From: Ichthyophis bannanicus | Lineage: Eukaryota > Chordata > Amphibia > Gymnophiona > Ichthyophiidae | Length of the DNA: 64,000 nucleotides | NCBI GenBank assembly: GCA_033557465.1 | Contig: CM066033.1 | Span: forward strand, 706,275,637 to 706,339,636 | Reading direction: 5' to 3' | Shown here: in pieces, positions 1 through 10,167 of the stretch | Numbering within the stretch: the stretch's first letter is position 1 | Layout of the letters: the number at the start of each line of letters is the position of its first letter | The notes under the pieces: generated by a model | Told to the model about the DNA's origin: nothing | Databases searched by the model: none | What the model saw: only the letters and a program-made list of their open reading frames with translations | Position numbers and translations under genes: made by a program

Positions 1-294
1 ACTTGCAAAGGACAAAGCAACATAGAAAATCCTCTCAACTCTTCGTTGCTTTTGATCCTAGTCATTTGGGACTTCCAGTCTCCAAAAGGACACTGTCCAA
101 CTGGATTGCACAGTGTATATCTTTTACCTATGAGAGTAAGAACCCTTCCTCTTGAAGGCCATGTCACAGCTCACAATGTGAGAGCCATGGCAGCCTCAAT
201 GGCTCATCTTCACTCTGTGTCTATCAACGACATCTGTCTAGCAGCTACTTGGGCTTCGATACATTACTGCTTAGACAAGGACTCCCGCAGGGAT
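1..294 (+). pseudogene. DIRS tyrosine recombinase, C-terminal fragment
   Basis: This is the last quarter of the recombinase that integrates circular DIRS DNA. The translation reads through SKNLPLEGHVTAHNVRAMAA, containing the H-x-x-R catalytic pair, then the region of the likely tyrosine nucleophile (HYCLDKDSR). Compared with copy F, about 15 bases (the THTFTA part before HYC) are missing. The frame is cut at 294 by the hAT element and resumes at 7432, ending in a TAA near 7482-7484. It is not functional as it stands. Confidence 0.85.
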
Positions 295-789
295 CACTGT
301 TCCCTCTAAGCTGTGCGCGTGTGTGCGCGCACACACCTCGCCGAGCGAGCGCACATACTTTACAACACAGCGCACAAAAATTACGGTTCTGGTTCTGATA
401 GAAAACAACACAGACGTCTTAAAATTTAAAAGTTGTGATTGTAATTACTAGATCTCCAGGAACAAGCAGGAATGATTCTTCACACGTGGGAGACGTCGCC
501 GATGGAGCCCGCACAGGAAATGCTCCCCAGCATCCAATCAGAAAGCCTTAGGGAGCATCCCCCGCGCCTGCGCGGTGGCTTCCCGCCCTTTCTACTGCCT
601 CTCCCCAGTTTTTCGTTTTCCGCGGAGCAGGCAGGACGTCCCTCCTGCCACCGCAGAAATTTTTCCTTTTTTCTGTAGTCGCGGCTTTCCCGCCGACGGT
701 GGCACCTCCGTGCCCCCCTTTTTCTTTCTTTCTTTTAATTATTTTTCATTTAATTTTCGTCGCCCCCTCCGGGCGCTGAGGACCGGGGC

Positions 790-3756
790 ATGGAGCCTTC
801 TTCCCCCCAGCCTCACGGCGGGGACTTAATTTTCCACGTGGACTCCAATGCCTGGTGCCTCTCCTGTTTGGGGCCTGACCCTTTTTCCCCGGATTCCCCG
901 GGCTACAGTGTCGGGAGAAGACCCTCCCTCTTTCAGGTATCCTTCGACGACGTCTTCGCGCCCAAGGCGCGGTCGTCGGGTTGTTCTTCTCTCCAGGATC
1001 AGGTAACCACACAACAGTCTGTTAAGACTAGCCGAGTCTTGAGGGGCGAGTCTCATGCGCGGCATGGCGACGGCTCCGGCCAACCCCTCAAGTCCTCCTT
1101 GGCTGATATACCCCGGCGGGAGTCCTCGGGCTCCAAAGCATTTACGGGGTTTCGGGATGTTCCTGAGGTTCGCTCCTCACAGAACATTCCCGAGCCATGC
1201 CCGAGGGAGGTACCCGCTTCGAGCGGTGCCGATTCCCCGGTATCGGCGTCGGCGTCGAGTGTTTCACTCTTCACCAGGGATCGTCAGCCGGTGTCCTCAG
1301 CGCCTTCGGGGCCGATCGACTCGACCGGGTCTGACCTTCCTACATCCAAGCCATGCTCGGGCGTGGTAGCCGCTCCGGGCGGTACTGAGCCCTCGGCGTC
1401 GGTGTCGAGCGCTCCGCTCCTTACCGAGGATCGTCGGCTGCTGTCCTCGGCGCCTCCGGGGCCGATCGACTCAGTCCAGCCTGGCGTTCCTTCAGCCCTG
1501 CCATGCGCGTGGGCGGTACCCGCTTCGAGCGGTACCGACCCCTCGGCGTCGGTGTCGAGCGTTCCGCTCCTCACCGGGGATTGGCAGCTGCGGTCCTCGG
1601 CGCCTCTGGGGCCGACTGACTCGCGCCGGTATGGCGTTCCTATGGGGGTGGTATCTGCTTTGGGCGGTGCCGACCCGTCGGTGTCGAGTGACCCGCTCCC
1701 CACCGGGGATTGCCAGCCGCTGCCCTCGGCACCTCGGGGGCCGATCGACTCGACTGTCTGACGGCCCTACGTTCAGGTCATGCGCGGGGGTAGTACCCGC
1801 TTCGAGGGCGCGGGCGTCGGTAGTTCCGCCCCGCGCCGGGGATGGTCATCTGGCCTCCCTCCCCTCGGGGCCGCTCGCTTCGACCCGCGCCGGGTCGCCG
1901 GTATCCTAGCCCTGCGCAGGGGTGGTACCGGGTTCGAGCGGCGCCGCGCTGCCGGTGACAGCAGGGGCGTCGAGCACGAGGGACCGCCATCGACCTTCCC
2001 CGGGGACCTCGGGGTATGTCGGCCAGCGCACGGGCGACTCCCCGGCATCGACGCGGCCGTCGAGGGCCCCGCCCTTCCCTAGAGAAGGGGCCTCGGGGTC
2101 TTCGACCGCTTCGACCCAATCTGGGTCTGTGCCGCCCCGCAACGGTACCCCGACGTCGGCGCAGGGGCTTTGCACTCCCCCCCCCCCCGCAGAGACTCGT
2201 CGTCGGGTGACCGGGGTCCCCTTGGGGATGGGCCGTATGCCCCGGAAGGATTTCTCTCCGGGTCGGACGGGTTCGAGAGGGAGCCCGGCACCGGGCAGTG
2301 CCCGCCGATCGGCGCCGGCGTCAGATGACCCCCCCTCTCCTCTGAGCACCGTCCTTGGGGGCCCTTGATGTTCGCGGCACCGGTCGGCACGGTTCCGATC
2401 CGCGCTCCGGGATCTCCACCACCGGCGCGGTCAATCCCGCCGGGGGCCTCGAGGAAGGAGTCGATCTCCTCGCTCGGTTCGATGCCCAGCCTGGAGTCGT
2501 TGTCCAGCCTTGAAAGCCTGGCCACGGCACATCTCGGGATCGGCCCCTGTCCTCTCCCGCAGCGCAGAGCAGAGACCGCTGGCCCCTGCCCTCCGGCGGC
2601 CGCGGATTCGCTCCAGTCACGGGGGGAAGCGCCGCCCCCGGGTTCGGGGCCGAGGCCGGTTCCTGCGGCGCCGTCGGTGCCATCGACTTCTTCGATGCCT
2701 AGCTTGGAATCAATTCCAGGAGCCGACGACACCATGTTGACTGCCCCGATCCGGGTCGGTTGGTCCCCTCCTCTGCCCAGCGGGCATCGGCCCCAGCGGC
2801 CTCTTAGTGCCCTGGCGGCCTCTCCCGCCATAACTGCTCCGGCAGAGCCGCCTTTTCAGGATTTCCTCCTTGACATGGCGGACTTGCTGGCCATCCCTAT
2901 CCCGGACCCGAGCCCAGGCCCTGCGGAACAGGCAGCCGCGATGCTTCCTCTGCATCCCGCCCTGCAGGATCTCCTGCTGGGGGCTTGGCGGTCGCCTTTG
3001 AGGGTTCCGGCGCCGCCGACTGCGATGCAGGCTCTGTACCGGGTGTCTCCGTCCCCAGGGTTTCGGCAGCACCAGCTTCCACATCGGTCCATTGTGGTGG
3101 AATCGGCTCTGAGGAAGGCCGGAAGCAAGGAGAGGCATGCTTCTCGCCCTCCAGGCCGCGCCTCGAAGACGCTAGATACTCTAGGACGTCAAGCCTTCCA
3201 AATGTCTATGCTGGCGGCCAGAATTATTTCATATATATTTTAGATGAGTCTGTCACTTCGGGAGGTCACCGAGAGGTTATCTCGGTTATCCACCTTCGTA
3301 TCTGCAACCAAGGCCTTTGAATATTCCCTGCTTCTTTATCATTGCAGGAATATCTCCGGGTTCCTTTCTCGTGCTTCGCTGGACTCCTTCCGGTCGGTTA
3401 GCAGAGCCTCTGCTGTTGCCATTAGAGCACGCCGCACGGCATGGTTGCAGGCGTCCGAGTTGTGTAGACGGGCACAGCACATCCTGGGTAATTCTCCCTG
3501 CGACGGAGATCACCTCTTCAATAGCGAAGCCTTACGTCAGGTCGCACAGTGCTTCGCTAACCTTCCCAGAGTTAGCAACCAGCCTGGGGCCCGGCTTCCC
3601 CCAGGTGGTGGTAAACGCCCCTCCAGACCCCCCTTCCCTAGGAAGAGGAAATGTCAGCCCTCCGCCCACCCTCCAGGCGCGCCCAAGCAAGGGACCTCTC
3701 ACCCCGGGTTGATGTCCCCGGGCCCGCGCCAGGACTCTCATACTAAGCATTTTTAG
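790..3756 (+). pseudogene. DIRS gag-like frame (copy B)
   Basis: One frame runs from ATG 790 to the stop ending at 3756, broken by in-frame stops at 1759-1761, 2080-2082, about 2326 and 3241-3243. The N-terminus keeps a remnant of the Cys-rich motif of the other copies (WCLSCLGPD). The middle is Ser/Pro/Ala-rich tandem repeats. The C-terminal third matches gag of copies C and F: YRVSPSPGFRQHQLPHRSIV, then RAVSRASAVAIRAR-like sequence and WLQASEL. Gag presumably packages the element RNA. Known biology: this type of DIRS gag is the reported source of the LAP2-alpha-specific region. The length (about 990 codons) exceeds the roughly 600 codons of copies C and E because of the repeats. Confidence 0.75.
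1205..2010 (+). repeat. Tandem repeat inside DIRS B gag
   Basis: A unit of about 133-156 bp recurs, marked by GTACCCGCTTCGAGCGGT and variants near 1211, 1367, 1516, 1650, 1791 and 1924. Encoded units share a Val/Ala-Ala/Pro-Ser-Ser-Gly start, an Ala-Ser-Val-Ser-Ser core and an SAPxGPIDS end. Spacing varies, and the last units lie beyond the first stop codon, so expansion and decay are mixed. The other DIRS copies have no comparable array. Confidence 0.75.
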
Positions 3757-5230
3757 GCTCAGGTGGGCGGCTGCCTGCTCTTAACCTCCTTGCCAGAAGT
3801 TTAGACTAGAGCTCTACTCTGGGGCTCGTCCAGTTGGAAAATGGTTCGGGGACTTATCTAGGGGTTCAGGTCTTCTCCTCCGTGGGAAAGGGAGACCACC
3901 TTACGCCGTGATCACTATGGCCCACGGTCACCCTACTTACTCTTCGGTATGTCCCCGAACCCCTCTCAGCCAGTATCCTCTTGCTGATTGCTTCCGTACT
4001 GGAATTCCCCTCCAGCCGCTATAGTCCCCCTATACTCACCAGGGACTATACCCTCATGTCCCCCGATTGTGCGGGGGACAATTTCTACGCGCAGGTCCTG
4101 GGGACACATTAGGGCCTCCAACCCCTGCGGCATTCTACCGGACTGATGCTATCCTCCGTCCCCCGCGCTACCGCTCTCTTAGCTCGCCGATCTGCCCTTG
4201 CCCTCCGGGAAAGATCCCTCCCCTGACGGATCTTGCGGCCACCTCTCCAGGTGGACGTTCTGGGGATCGATGGCAGATCCGCCTTACCTGAGTGCTGCTC
4301 ATGGAGGCAGGCCCCCCTGCGTTAGTACCAGAGGGGGCGTCCCCATGTCCACCGGCTTAGATATACTAGATATCACCTGCTTGGCAGGCGCCTTTGGGGG
4401 ATCCCCACAGTACCTGTGTTTACCGCCTTTTCCCCCTATGGCCGGGACTCCCCCCCCCCCCCCCGGGGGTCCGGCCAGTCCGCCTGCCTATTCCCCATCA
4501 GCCCGCGGACTGGTGGTACCCTACTGCTGTGAGGTCAACAGTCCCCTTTTCAGTTAGGTCCTCCTCCCGGAGGTCCGGACCCTTGTCTCCCTATCTCTCG
4601 CTAGGGCAGACTGTATACCCCTTCTGCTCCGGGGTACACCTCTACTCTTCTCCGCGATAGGCTCTCTAGTTCGGCCTGTCTTCCACTGTTGGTCCTCTGA
4701 GTTATGGACTCTACTCCTAAGGGAGTGCTCAGCTTGCCGTGAGCCCCCTGGAAGACCTGCCGTCCTTCTCCTGACCCAGCTGACGCCTGGATCCCATGGC
4801 CTTCCGGATTTGGAACTTCCTCCTCGCTGCGGTGAAGTTTCCTTGATGACCTCGCTACTGCGTCTACAGTGCCTTCATCACAGGACTACTTCCGACAACC
4901 CAGTGGGTAAGCAGTACAGGGTTCTAAACCATTAATTCATTAGAAACTTAATGGCCGGTAAGCTCTATATGGTACTAGGTCATTTACTCATTACATGCTT
5001 AATGATTCTCTTCATGCACCCCTCTGCCTACTCCCGTAGCCTGGGTTTTTTTTTGCTGTATCCTAATGGTACCTGTTCTGCACTCTAAAGACTTGCCTCC
5101 GTAGTCTTTGGATTCGCTGTTCCTCTATTCAACTCCTGCCCTCCATCCCTCAGGGGATGCCGGAGATTCAGGCTGGGCAAATGCCATCCCGTCTGGGCTG
5201 CGCTTATGGGATCTCCCCGGGCATCCTAAG
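3757..5230. other. Non-coding body of DIRS B
   Basis: No long frame and no RT, RNase H or recombinase motif is seen here on either strand. The sequence is C-rich with a poly-C tract at 4449-4463. The segment at about 5155-5245 resembles the 3' untranslated region of the other copies (CTAGGGAGTCCCCA). This is where the pol and recombinase genes lie in complete DIRS copies. Confidence 0.6.
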
Positions 5231-5234
5231 CTAG

Positions 5235-5604
5235 GGAGTCCCCACGTGTGAAGACTCATTCCTGCTTGTTCCTGGAGATAGCACAGTTACTTACCTGTAA
5301 CAGGTGATCTCCGGAACAGCAGGAATTAGTCTTCACAACCCGCCCACCTCCCCTGGGAGTTGTATCTCTCTTTTTCTCTATTCCTTCCTCTCCTCTCCTG
5401 CCGGCTCAGCTATGAAACTCAACTGGGGAGAGGCAGTAGGAAGGGCGGAAAGCTACCGCGCAGGTGCGGGGGATGCTCCCAAAGGCTTTCTGATTGGATG
5501 CTGGGGAGCATTTCCCGTGCGGGCTCCGTCGGCGACGTCTCCCACGTGTGAAGACTAATTCCTGCTGTTCCGGTGATCACCTGTTACAGGTAAGTAACTG
5601 TGCT
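5235..5604. repeat. Right-end inverted repeats of DIRS B
   Basis: The block GCACAGTTACTTACCTGT...AGTCTTCACAAC at 5281-5340 is repeated in inverted orientation at 5548-5604. The sequence between, about 5410-5560, is the reverse complement of the left end (452-615). A single strand could fold into a long hairpin. Inverted terminal repeats plus a complementary region are typical of DIRS elements, which replicate through a circular intermediate. Confidence 0.75.
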
Positions 5605-5770
5605 AAATTTTCCGCTTCATTTAGTAATCATCTTATTTTCATTTAATTTGATTAAAATCAATGTGGTGTACATACTGTATTCTGACGTGTAGTCAAATTT
5701 TAAAGTATATAACTCCGATTGTTATGTGGCGCACAAAAATTTAACCTTCCTTCAAAAGCTGCACAGCTGA

Positions 5771-7370
5771 CTTTGGAGTCGAGGGGTGTGGTTAATTCCA
5801 AGAGGATCTGAGCTCATGCCGAAGCGCAAGGGAAAGCCCAGAGCTCTCCCCGCGGAGCCGACGGTTGCTACTGTGGGTCCGATGGACAAATTTGTAAAGC
5901 TCAGTGTGGATCAGATAGGGGAGATTAGAGTGGGCTTGGTTACGCCGCTGGAGGAAAGCGCGGCGTCTTCCGCCCTTGATGTGTCTCTCTCCCCAGATGG
6001 CCGTTCACCTCCGGTGGCTCCTGGATCTTCGGGGATCTCCTTAGTGCGTGGCCCCTCTCCTCTCTCGGTGCTGGAAGTGGTGAAGGACCAGACGCAGGGC
6101 GCGCTGAGTAGAAGTTCCGGAGTGCAGCTGTCAGCGTCTGAGGCAGCTGTCTGTATACCTGGAGCCACAACTTCTATCGAGGTGAGCAAGGAAGCCGGTC
6201 TGGTAAACGACGTTGTATCATCGCAGGAAAGTTCTACTCCAAGTGGGCCTCTATTCTCTTTTGCACTTGTTCGACCTACTGTGGTGACTCTGGACAATAT
6301 TTGGGAAGCGATTAGCCAGCTTTCACAGGCTGTGTCTCAACAATTGACTTTCTCGTCTTCTACCGTCTCCAAACTTGAGGGGGATGTGCTTCTTTTGACT
6401 ACTGATCTTGTGGAGGTTAAGAACAATGCTGCTGTTACTGATCAGAAGCTTTCACAGGTTTCTGATTTAACTTTTTCCCTAATGAAGGACAATTTAATGT
6501 TGAAAACGAAAGTGGAGACTCTGGAGAATGCTACTAGGGCTTCTAACCTTAGGTTGTTAAATTTTCCTATGGTTCCAGATGTAGCACCATTAGATTTATT
6601 TAAGAAGTATCTTCTTGAAACCTTAATGGTTCCCACAGATTTAATTCCTCCTGTGCAGAGAATTTTCTATTTACCTTCGGGTAAAAAAGAGGGCCAGGCT
6701 GTACAAGGCACTGTGGAGTTTGATTTACTTAATGTCTCTGCTATGTTTAGTTCTCCTGGGGAGGGTGAAATTAGAACCTCCACATTGTTGGTATCTCTTG
6801 CCCTCTCGTCAGATAGGGATTGGCTCCTTAAATGGTTCTATAAGAAGAGAGTCAATTTGTTTATGGGGAAAAAGATATCTGTTTTCCCGGATGTTTCAAG
6901 GGAAACCCAGAAACGTCGTAAAGCTTTTCTTTTGCTAAAACCTGGGGTTGCTCAACTGGGAGCCTCTTTCTCGCTCAGATTTCCATGCAAATGTATAGTA
7001 CTTTTTAGGTCTCAGAAATATGTCTTTTTTCAGCCTGGAGATCTGTCGTCATTTATCAGTTCACATATTACAATAACTGTGTCGTCTTAAGGGCTTACCA
7101 TCTGTAGATAAGCATTGATCCTAATCTCTCGTTCCCATCTTATTTTTTGAATTTGTTTTTGTTAAACTGTGGGGTTTTTCCCGCCTCCAGTTAATATTCT
7201 GTAACTATTCCCCTATTTTGGGGACTAAATGATGTCTCTTGTTGTTTGTTTAAGTTTAATCTGAATGTTTCCTTTGTACTCTACTTACAAGAGTTCATCT
7301 TTTCTGTAAACATTATTGATTGATGTTTAAATTTGTAAAACTGCATAAATAGAAAATTAAAAAAAAAAAA
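5771..7370 (+). mobile_element. ORF1-only L1-like retroposon (HAL1-like)
   Basis: A complete insertion: exact 17-bp target duplications (AAAAGCTGCACAGCTGA, 5754-5770 and 7371-7387) flank a short leader, one intact long frame, a 270-bp 3' untranslated region and a poly(A) tract. No endonuclease or RT frame follows ORF1. The name HAL1-like is by analogy with the mammalian half-L1 elements, which also consist of ORF1 and a tail. A second, divergent ORF1-only copy occurs at 52929-54216. It inserted into the hAT miniature element after that element had landed in DIRS A. Confidence 0.85.
5816..7090 (+). CDS. L1-type ORF1 protein (RNA-binding chaperone-like)
   Basis: The first ATG of the frame is at 5816 (MPKRKGKPRA), giving 424 residues with no internal stop; the frame is open a little upstream without another ATG. 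Residues about 1-150 are Ser/Pro/Gly-rich. About 165-235 is a heptad-rich helical segment (NIWEAISQLSQAVSQQL to VETLENATRASNLRLLNFP), as in the coiled-coil trimerisation region of L1 ORF1p. NLRLLNFP marks the start of the RRM-like domain, followed by a basic C-terminal domain with KWFYKKRVNLFMGKKISVFP and ETQKRRKAFLLLK. In L1, ORF1p coats the RNA and acts as a chaperone. Here no ORF2 is present, so mobility would need RT in trans. The intact frame suggests a fairly recent insertion or selection on ORF1. Confidence 0.8.
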   Translation: MPKRKGKPRALPAEPTVATVGPMDKFVKLSVDQIGEIRVGLVTPLEESAASSALDVSLSPDGRSPPVAPGSSGISLVRGPSPLSVLEVVKDQTQGALSRSSGVQLSASEAAVCIPGATTSIEVSKEAGLVNDVVSSQESSTPSGPLFSFALVRPTVVTLDNIWEAISQLSQAVSQQLTFSSSTVSKLEGDVLLLTTDLVEVKNNAAVTDQKLSQVSDLTFSLMKDNLMLKTKVETLENATRASNLRLLNFPMVPDVAPLDLFKKYLLETLMVPTDLIPPVQRIFYLPSGKKEGQAVQGTVEFDLLNVSAMFSSPGEGEIRTSTLLVSLALSSDRDWLLKWFYKKRVNLFMGKKISVFPDVSRETQKRRKAFLLLKPGVAQLGASFSLRFPCKCIVLFRSQKYVFFQPGDLSSFISSHITITVSS

Positions 7371-8352
7371 AAAAGCTGCACAGCTGATATTTTATGTGCA
7401 CATAGCCTACAGAAAATTAGAGGGAACATTGGCTGGGATGCCTTGTTTGGTCAGGCTGTTCTTCAACACCTGTTCCAGACTTAATCAACCCCATATGCAC
7501 CATCCCTGGTAGGATGCCATAGATCCATGGGGGGAAGAGGAGCCCTTTCACAAGGGCACACAACTTTCTGGGGCCATCTCCCTGGCATCTGCAGCTAGGG
7601 AGTCCCCATATGTGAAGACTACATTCCTGCTTGTTCCTGGAGATAGCATAGTTACTCACCTGTAACAGGTGTTCTCCGGGAACAGCAGGAATTTAGTCTT
7701 CACAACCCGCCCACCTCCCCTAGGAGTTGTATCTCTCTCTCTTTCCCTCTGTCTCTTGTCTCAGCTATAAACTCAACTGGAGAGGGACAGTTTGGAAAGG
7801 CGGGAAGGCAGCACACAGGCGCTGTGGGATGCTCCCAAAAGCTTTCCTATTGGATGCTGGGGAGCGTTTCCGCGCAGGCTCCGTCAGTACTGACGATACC
7901 CATATGTGAAGACTAAATTCCTGCTGTTCCCGGAGATCACCTGTTACAGGTGAATAACTATGCTATCTCCAGGAACAAGCAGGAATGAGTCTTCACATAT
8001 GGGTACGTCGGTACCGACGGAGCCTGCGCGGGAACGCTCCCCAGCTTCCCAAAAAAGGAAAGCTTTTGGGAGCATCCCACAGCGCCTGCGCACTGCCTTC
8101 CCGCCTTTCCTAACCAACTCTCCTCAGTTCTTCTTTGCCGCGGAGCCAGCAGGTCGAGCCCTGTCACCGCTGAAGAAGTTCTTTATTTTATTTTATTTCT
8201 TTGGTCGCGTGTCTGCCTTCCCCGACTCCGGACCGGTACCGCCGGTCTTTTCTTTCTTTCTTTAAAAAAAAAAAAAAAAAAAATCGATATTTTTTCCTCA
8301 CTTGGTGTTATTTTCTTCTTAAGGCCTCAGGGCCCACAAGAAAATTTCCCTC

Positions 8353-10166
8353 ATGGAAAAACCAACCTCTGGGTTCAAAAAATGCACTAAGTGTAGCGGT
8401 ACTATTTCTGTTACAGATACCCATGAATGGTGTCTTAAATGTTTGGGTCCTGAACACTCCATTCCGGATTGTCCGTCCTGCTCCCTAATGTCTAAACGGG
8501 GGTTACAGAACCAAGCAGCTAAGCTCCATGTGCTGTTTCCCGCTGAGGCACCGGCAGTAGCATCGACATCTTCCAGGTCTTCTTCTCCTGAAGGATCTCA
8601 GGTAACCAAACATAAACCTAGCAGGTCCTCGAAGGTTAGATCTCCCTCTAAGCATCGAGATGCCTCCGGGCTTGCCCTCGAGGATCCTGCACCAGCCAAA
8701 CAACCCCGGCGGGAAGCTCCGGCTTCCAAAGCTCCTCCTATGGGGTTACAGGTTGACATCGATGGCACGGCCTCGACCGATCACCTGTTAGAATGCTCTG
8801 GGGTACCGGCACAATCTACCGGTACCGACCTCCAGGCATTCATGGCGTCGATGGATCAGAATGTTCTGTCCATGCAGCAGGCTATTTCAGCATTCATTCA
8901 AGCTGCGACGCCGTCGGTACCGCAACGAGCTCCGTTGTCGGTACCGACTGCATCGACATCGACCAGGATACCGACTGCTGCGGTTCCTTGTCCAGGGTTA
9001 CTTCTCGGTACCGATCCGGTACCGGGGACGCCCGATGTCGATACCGCTCGATACGCGTATCGAGCGTTAGAAGAGCACCCTGACAGGCGATACTTCGATT
9101 CCTCTGATGATTCTGATACATCAGATGAGTCTCCTGAAGTATCCATAGCCCTTCCTGAGGAGACTTCTTCTCCAAAAAGAAGAATGTCTCCTCCAGAGGA
9201 CTTGTCCTTTCAAGACTTCATAAGAGAAGTAGCTAAAGGACTCTCTATTTCAGTAACCTCTGAATCAGAGCCTAGAGCAAAAAAATTTGATATTTTAGGA
9301 TACTCTAGGGCTCCTAAAGAGGCAATCACCTTACCAATTCATGAGATTCTTCATGAACACATGATTGATTTATGGGAGACTCCTCTCACTCTCTCTCCTC
9401 ATTCTCGCAGGTTGGACACTATGTATTGTGTCGCTCCTTGTCCTGGGTTCCAGAAAACTCAGCTTCCTCACCATTCCATTGTGGTGCAGTCAGCTATGAA
9501 GAGGATAAAGAGTACAAAGAGACACTCTTCTGCTCCTCCAGGAAGAGAATGCAGGACCTTGGATGCTTTTGGTAGGAAAATCTTCCAGGCCAGTATGCTT
9601 ATTGCCAGAATCAACTCATATAGCCTTTATATGGGTATGTTTCTAAAAGAAGTGGCAGAAAAGCTGCACACTTACCTCCCTTTTATTCCAGAAGATAAAA
9701 GGGAAGAATTCCGCATGTGGCTTAAGCATACTCAGGACATCTCCAAGTTTCAAACAGGGCAGCCTTTGACTCCTTTGAAGGTGTCAGTAGAGCCTCAGGC
9801 ATTGCCATAGCTGCTCGCAGAATTGCTTGGCTCCAGGCTTCTGATTTAGAACCCTGGGTTCAAGATGGCTTAGGAAATCTGCCCTGTACAGGTGAAAATC
9901 TGTATGGCAAAGAGTGGCAAATTAAAGCCACTCAAATGGATGCAGAGAATTCTGCTCTGGATAGACTTTCAAGGTCTACCTCCATTCCTGCTAAGAAAAA
10001 GACTTTTAAAAAGTCTTTTTTCAAAAAGGGCAGGTTTCCTTCCACTTCTGGCCAACAATCTTCTACAGGTCGCTTTACCGCTAAGCATCAGCAACCTAAG
10101 CAGGCCAGGCCTAAGTCTACAGGGGCTGCTGTAACCCAGCAGTCCCAACCCCGTCAGGGTTTTTGA
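8353..10166 (+). pseudogene. DIRS gag (copy C)
   Basis: It begins at ATG 8353 (MEKPTSGFKKCTKC), after a T-rich, A-rich leader. Residues about 10-45 form a Cys/His cluster spaced C-x2-C-x12-C-x2-C-x4-H-x4-C-x2-C, a likely zinc-binding module. The middle is Ser/Thr/Pro-rich, with many GGTACCG sequences. The later part holds the block shared by all copies: PGFQKTQLPHHSIVVQSAMK, then FGRKIFQASMLIARINSYSL and IAWLQASDLEPWVQD. The tail is Lys/Gln-rich and ends QPRQGF. A one-base frameshift near 9753 separates the first frame (to 9810) from the rest. Gag is the structural protein; the late block is the part related to LAP2-alpha. Confidence 0.85.
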
Positions 10167-10167
10167 C

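Larger units (their letters stand above)
452..5604 (+). mobile_element. DIRS copy B, gag-only non-autonomous derivative
   Basis: The left end starts ATCTCCAGGAACAAGCAGG and the right end finishes AAGTAACTGTGCT, as in the full copies. The ends are CACGTGTGAAGAC rather than CATATGTGAAGAC. A gag-like frame fills 790-3756, but no RT, RNase H or recombinase similarity is seen in 3757-5230, where copies C and E carry about 3 kb of pol and recombinase. The element is far more GC-rich than its neighbours. It therefore looks like a derivative that kept its ends and gag and depended on another DIRS for reverse transcription and integration. It lies inside the hAT element. Confidence 0.8.
295..7431. mobile_element. 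hAT-type miniature element with two nested insertions
   Basis: The ends are inverted: left CACTGTTCCCTCTAA, right TTAGAGGGAACATTG. The flanks are an 8-bp duplication with one mismatch (GCAGGGAT 287-294, GCTGGGAT 7432-7439), as expected for hAT transposition. The target is the recombinase gene of DIRS A. The element's own sequence is only about 370 bp (295-451, 5605-5770, 7388-7431) and codes for nothing, so it is non-autonomous. A GC-rich hairpin-like stretch of alternating GTGTGCGCG and CGCACACAC lies at about 313-340. DIRS B and an ORF1-only retroposon inserted later. Confidence 0.85.
1..7964 (+). mobile_element. DIRS copy A, 3' part (interrupted)
   Basis: Only the end of the element is inside the window. 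Its own sequence is 1-294 and 7432-7964; the rest is a later hAT insertion. 1-294 encodes the end of a DIRS tyrosine recombinase, and 7440 onward completes that frame and continues into the untranslated 3' region. The right end holds CCATATGTGAAGAC and TTCCTGGAGATAGC motifs, then two inverted copies of a roughly 57-bp block ending in GTAACTATGCT. The element stops at 7964, exactly where copy C begins. It belongs with copies C and F (subfamily 1) by these terminal sequences. Confidence 0.85.

Noticed and set aside
1284..1703. Minus-strand frame rich in Gly/Asp/Glu in DIRS B
   Set aside because: Antisense shadow of the GC-rich tandem repeat in gag.
5786..5815. Upstream start for the ORF1 protein at 5786
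   Set aside because: The codon is GTG; the first ATG in frame is at 5816 and gives the typical basic MPKRKGK start.
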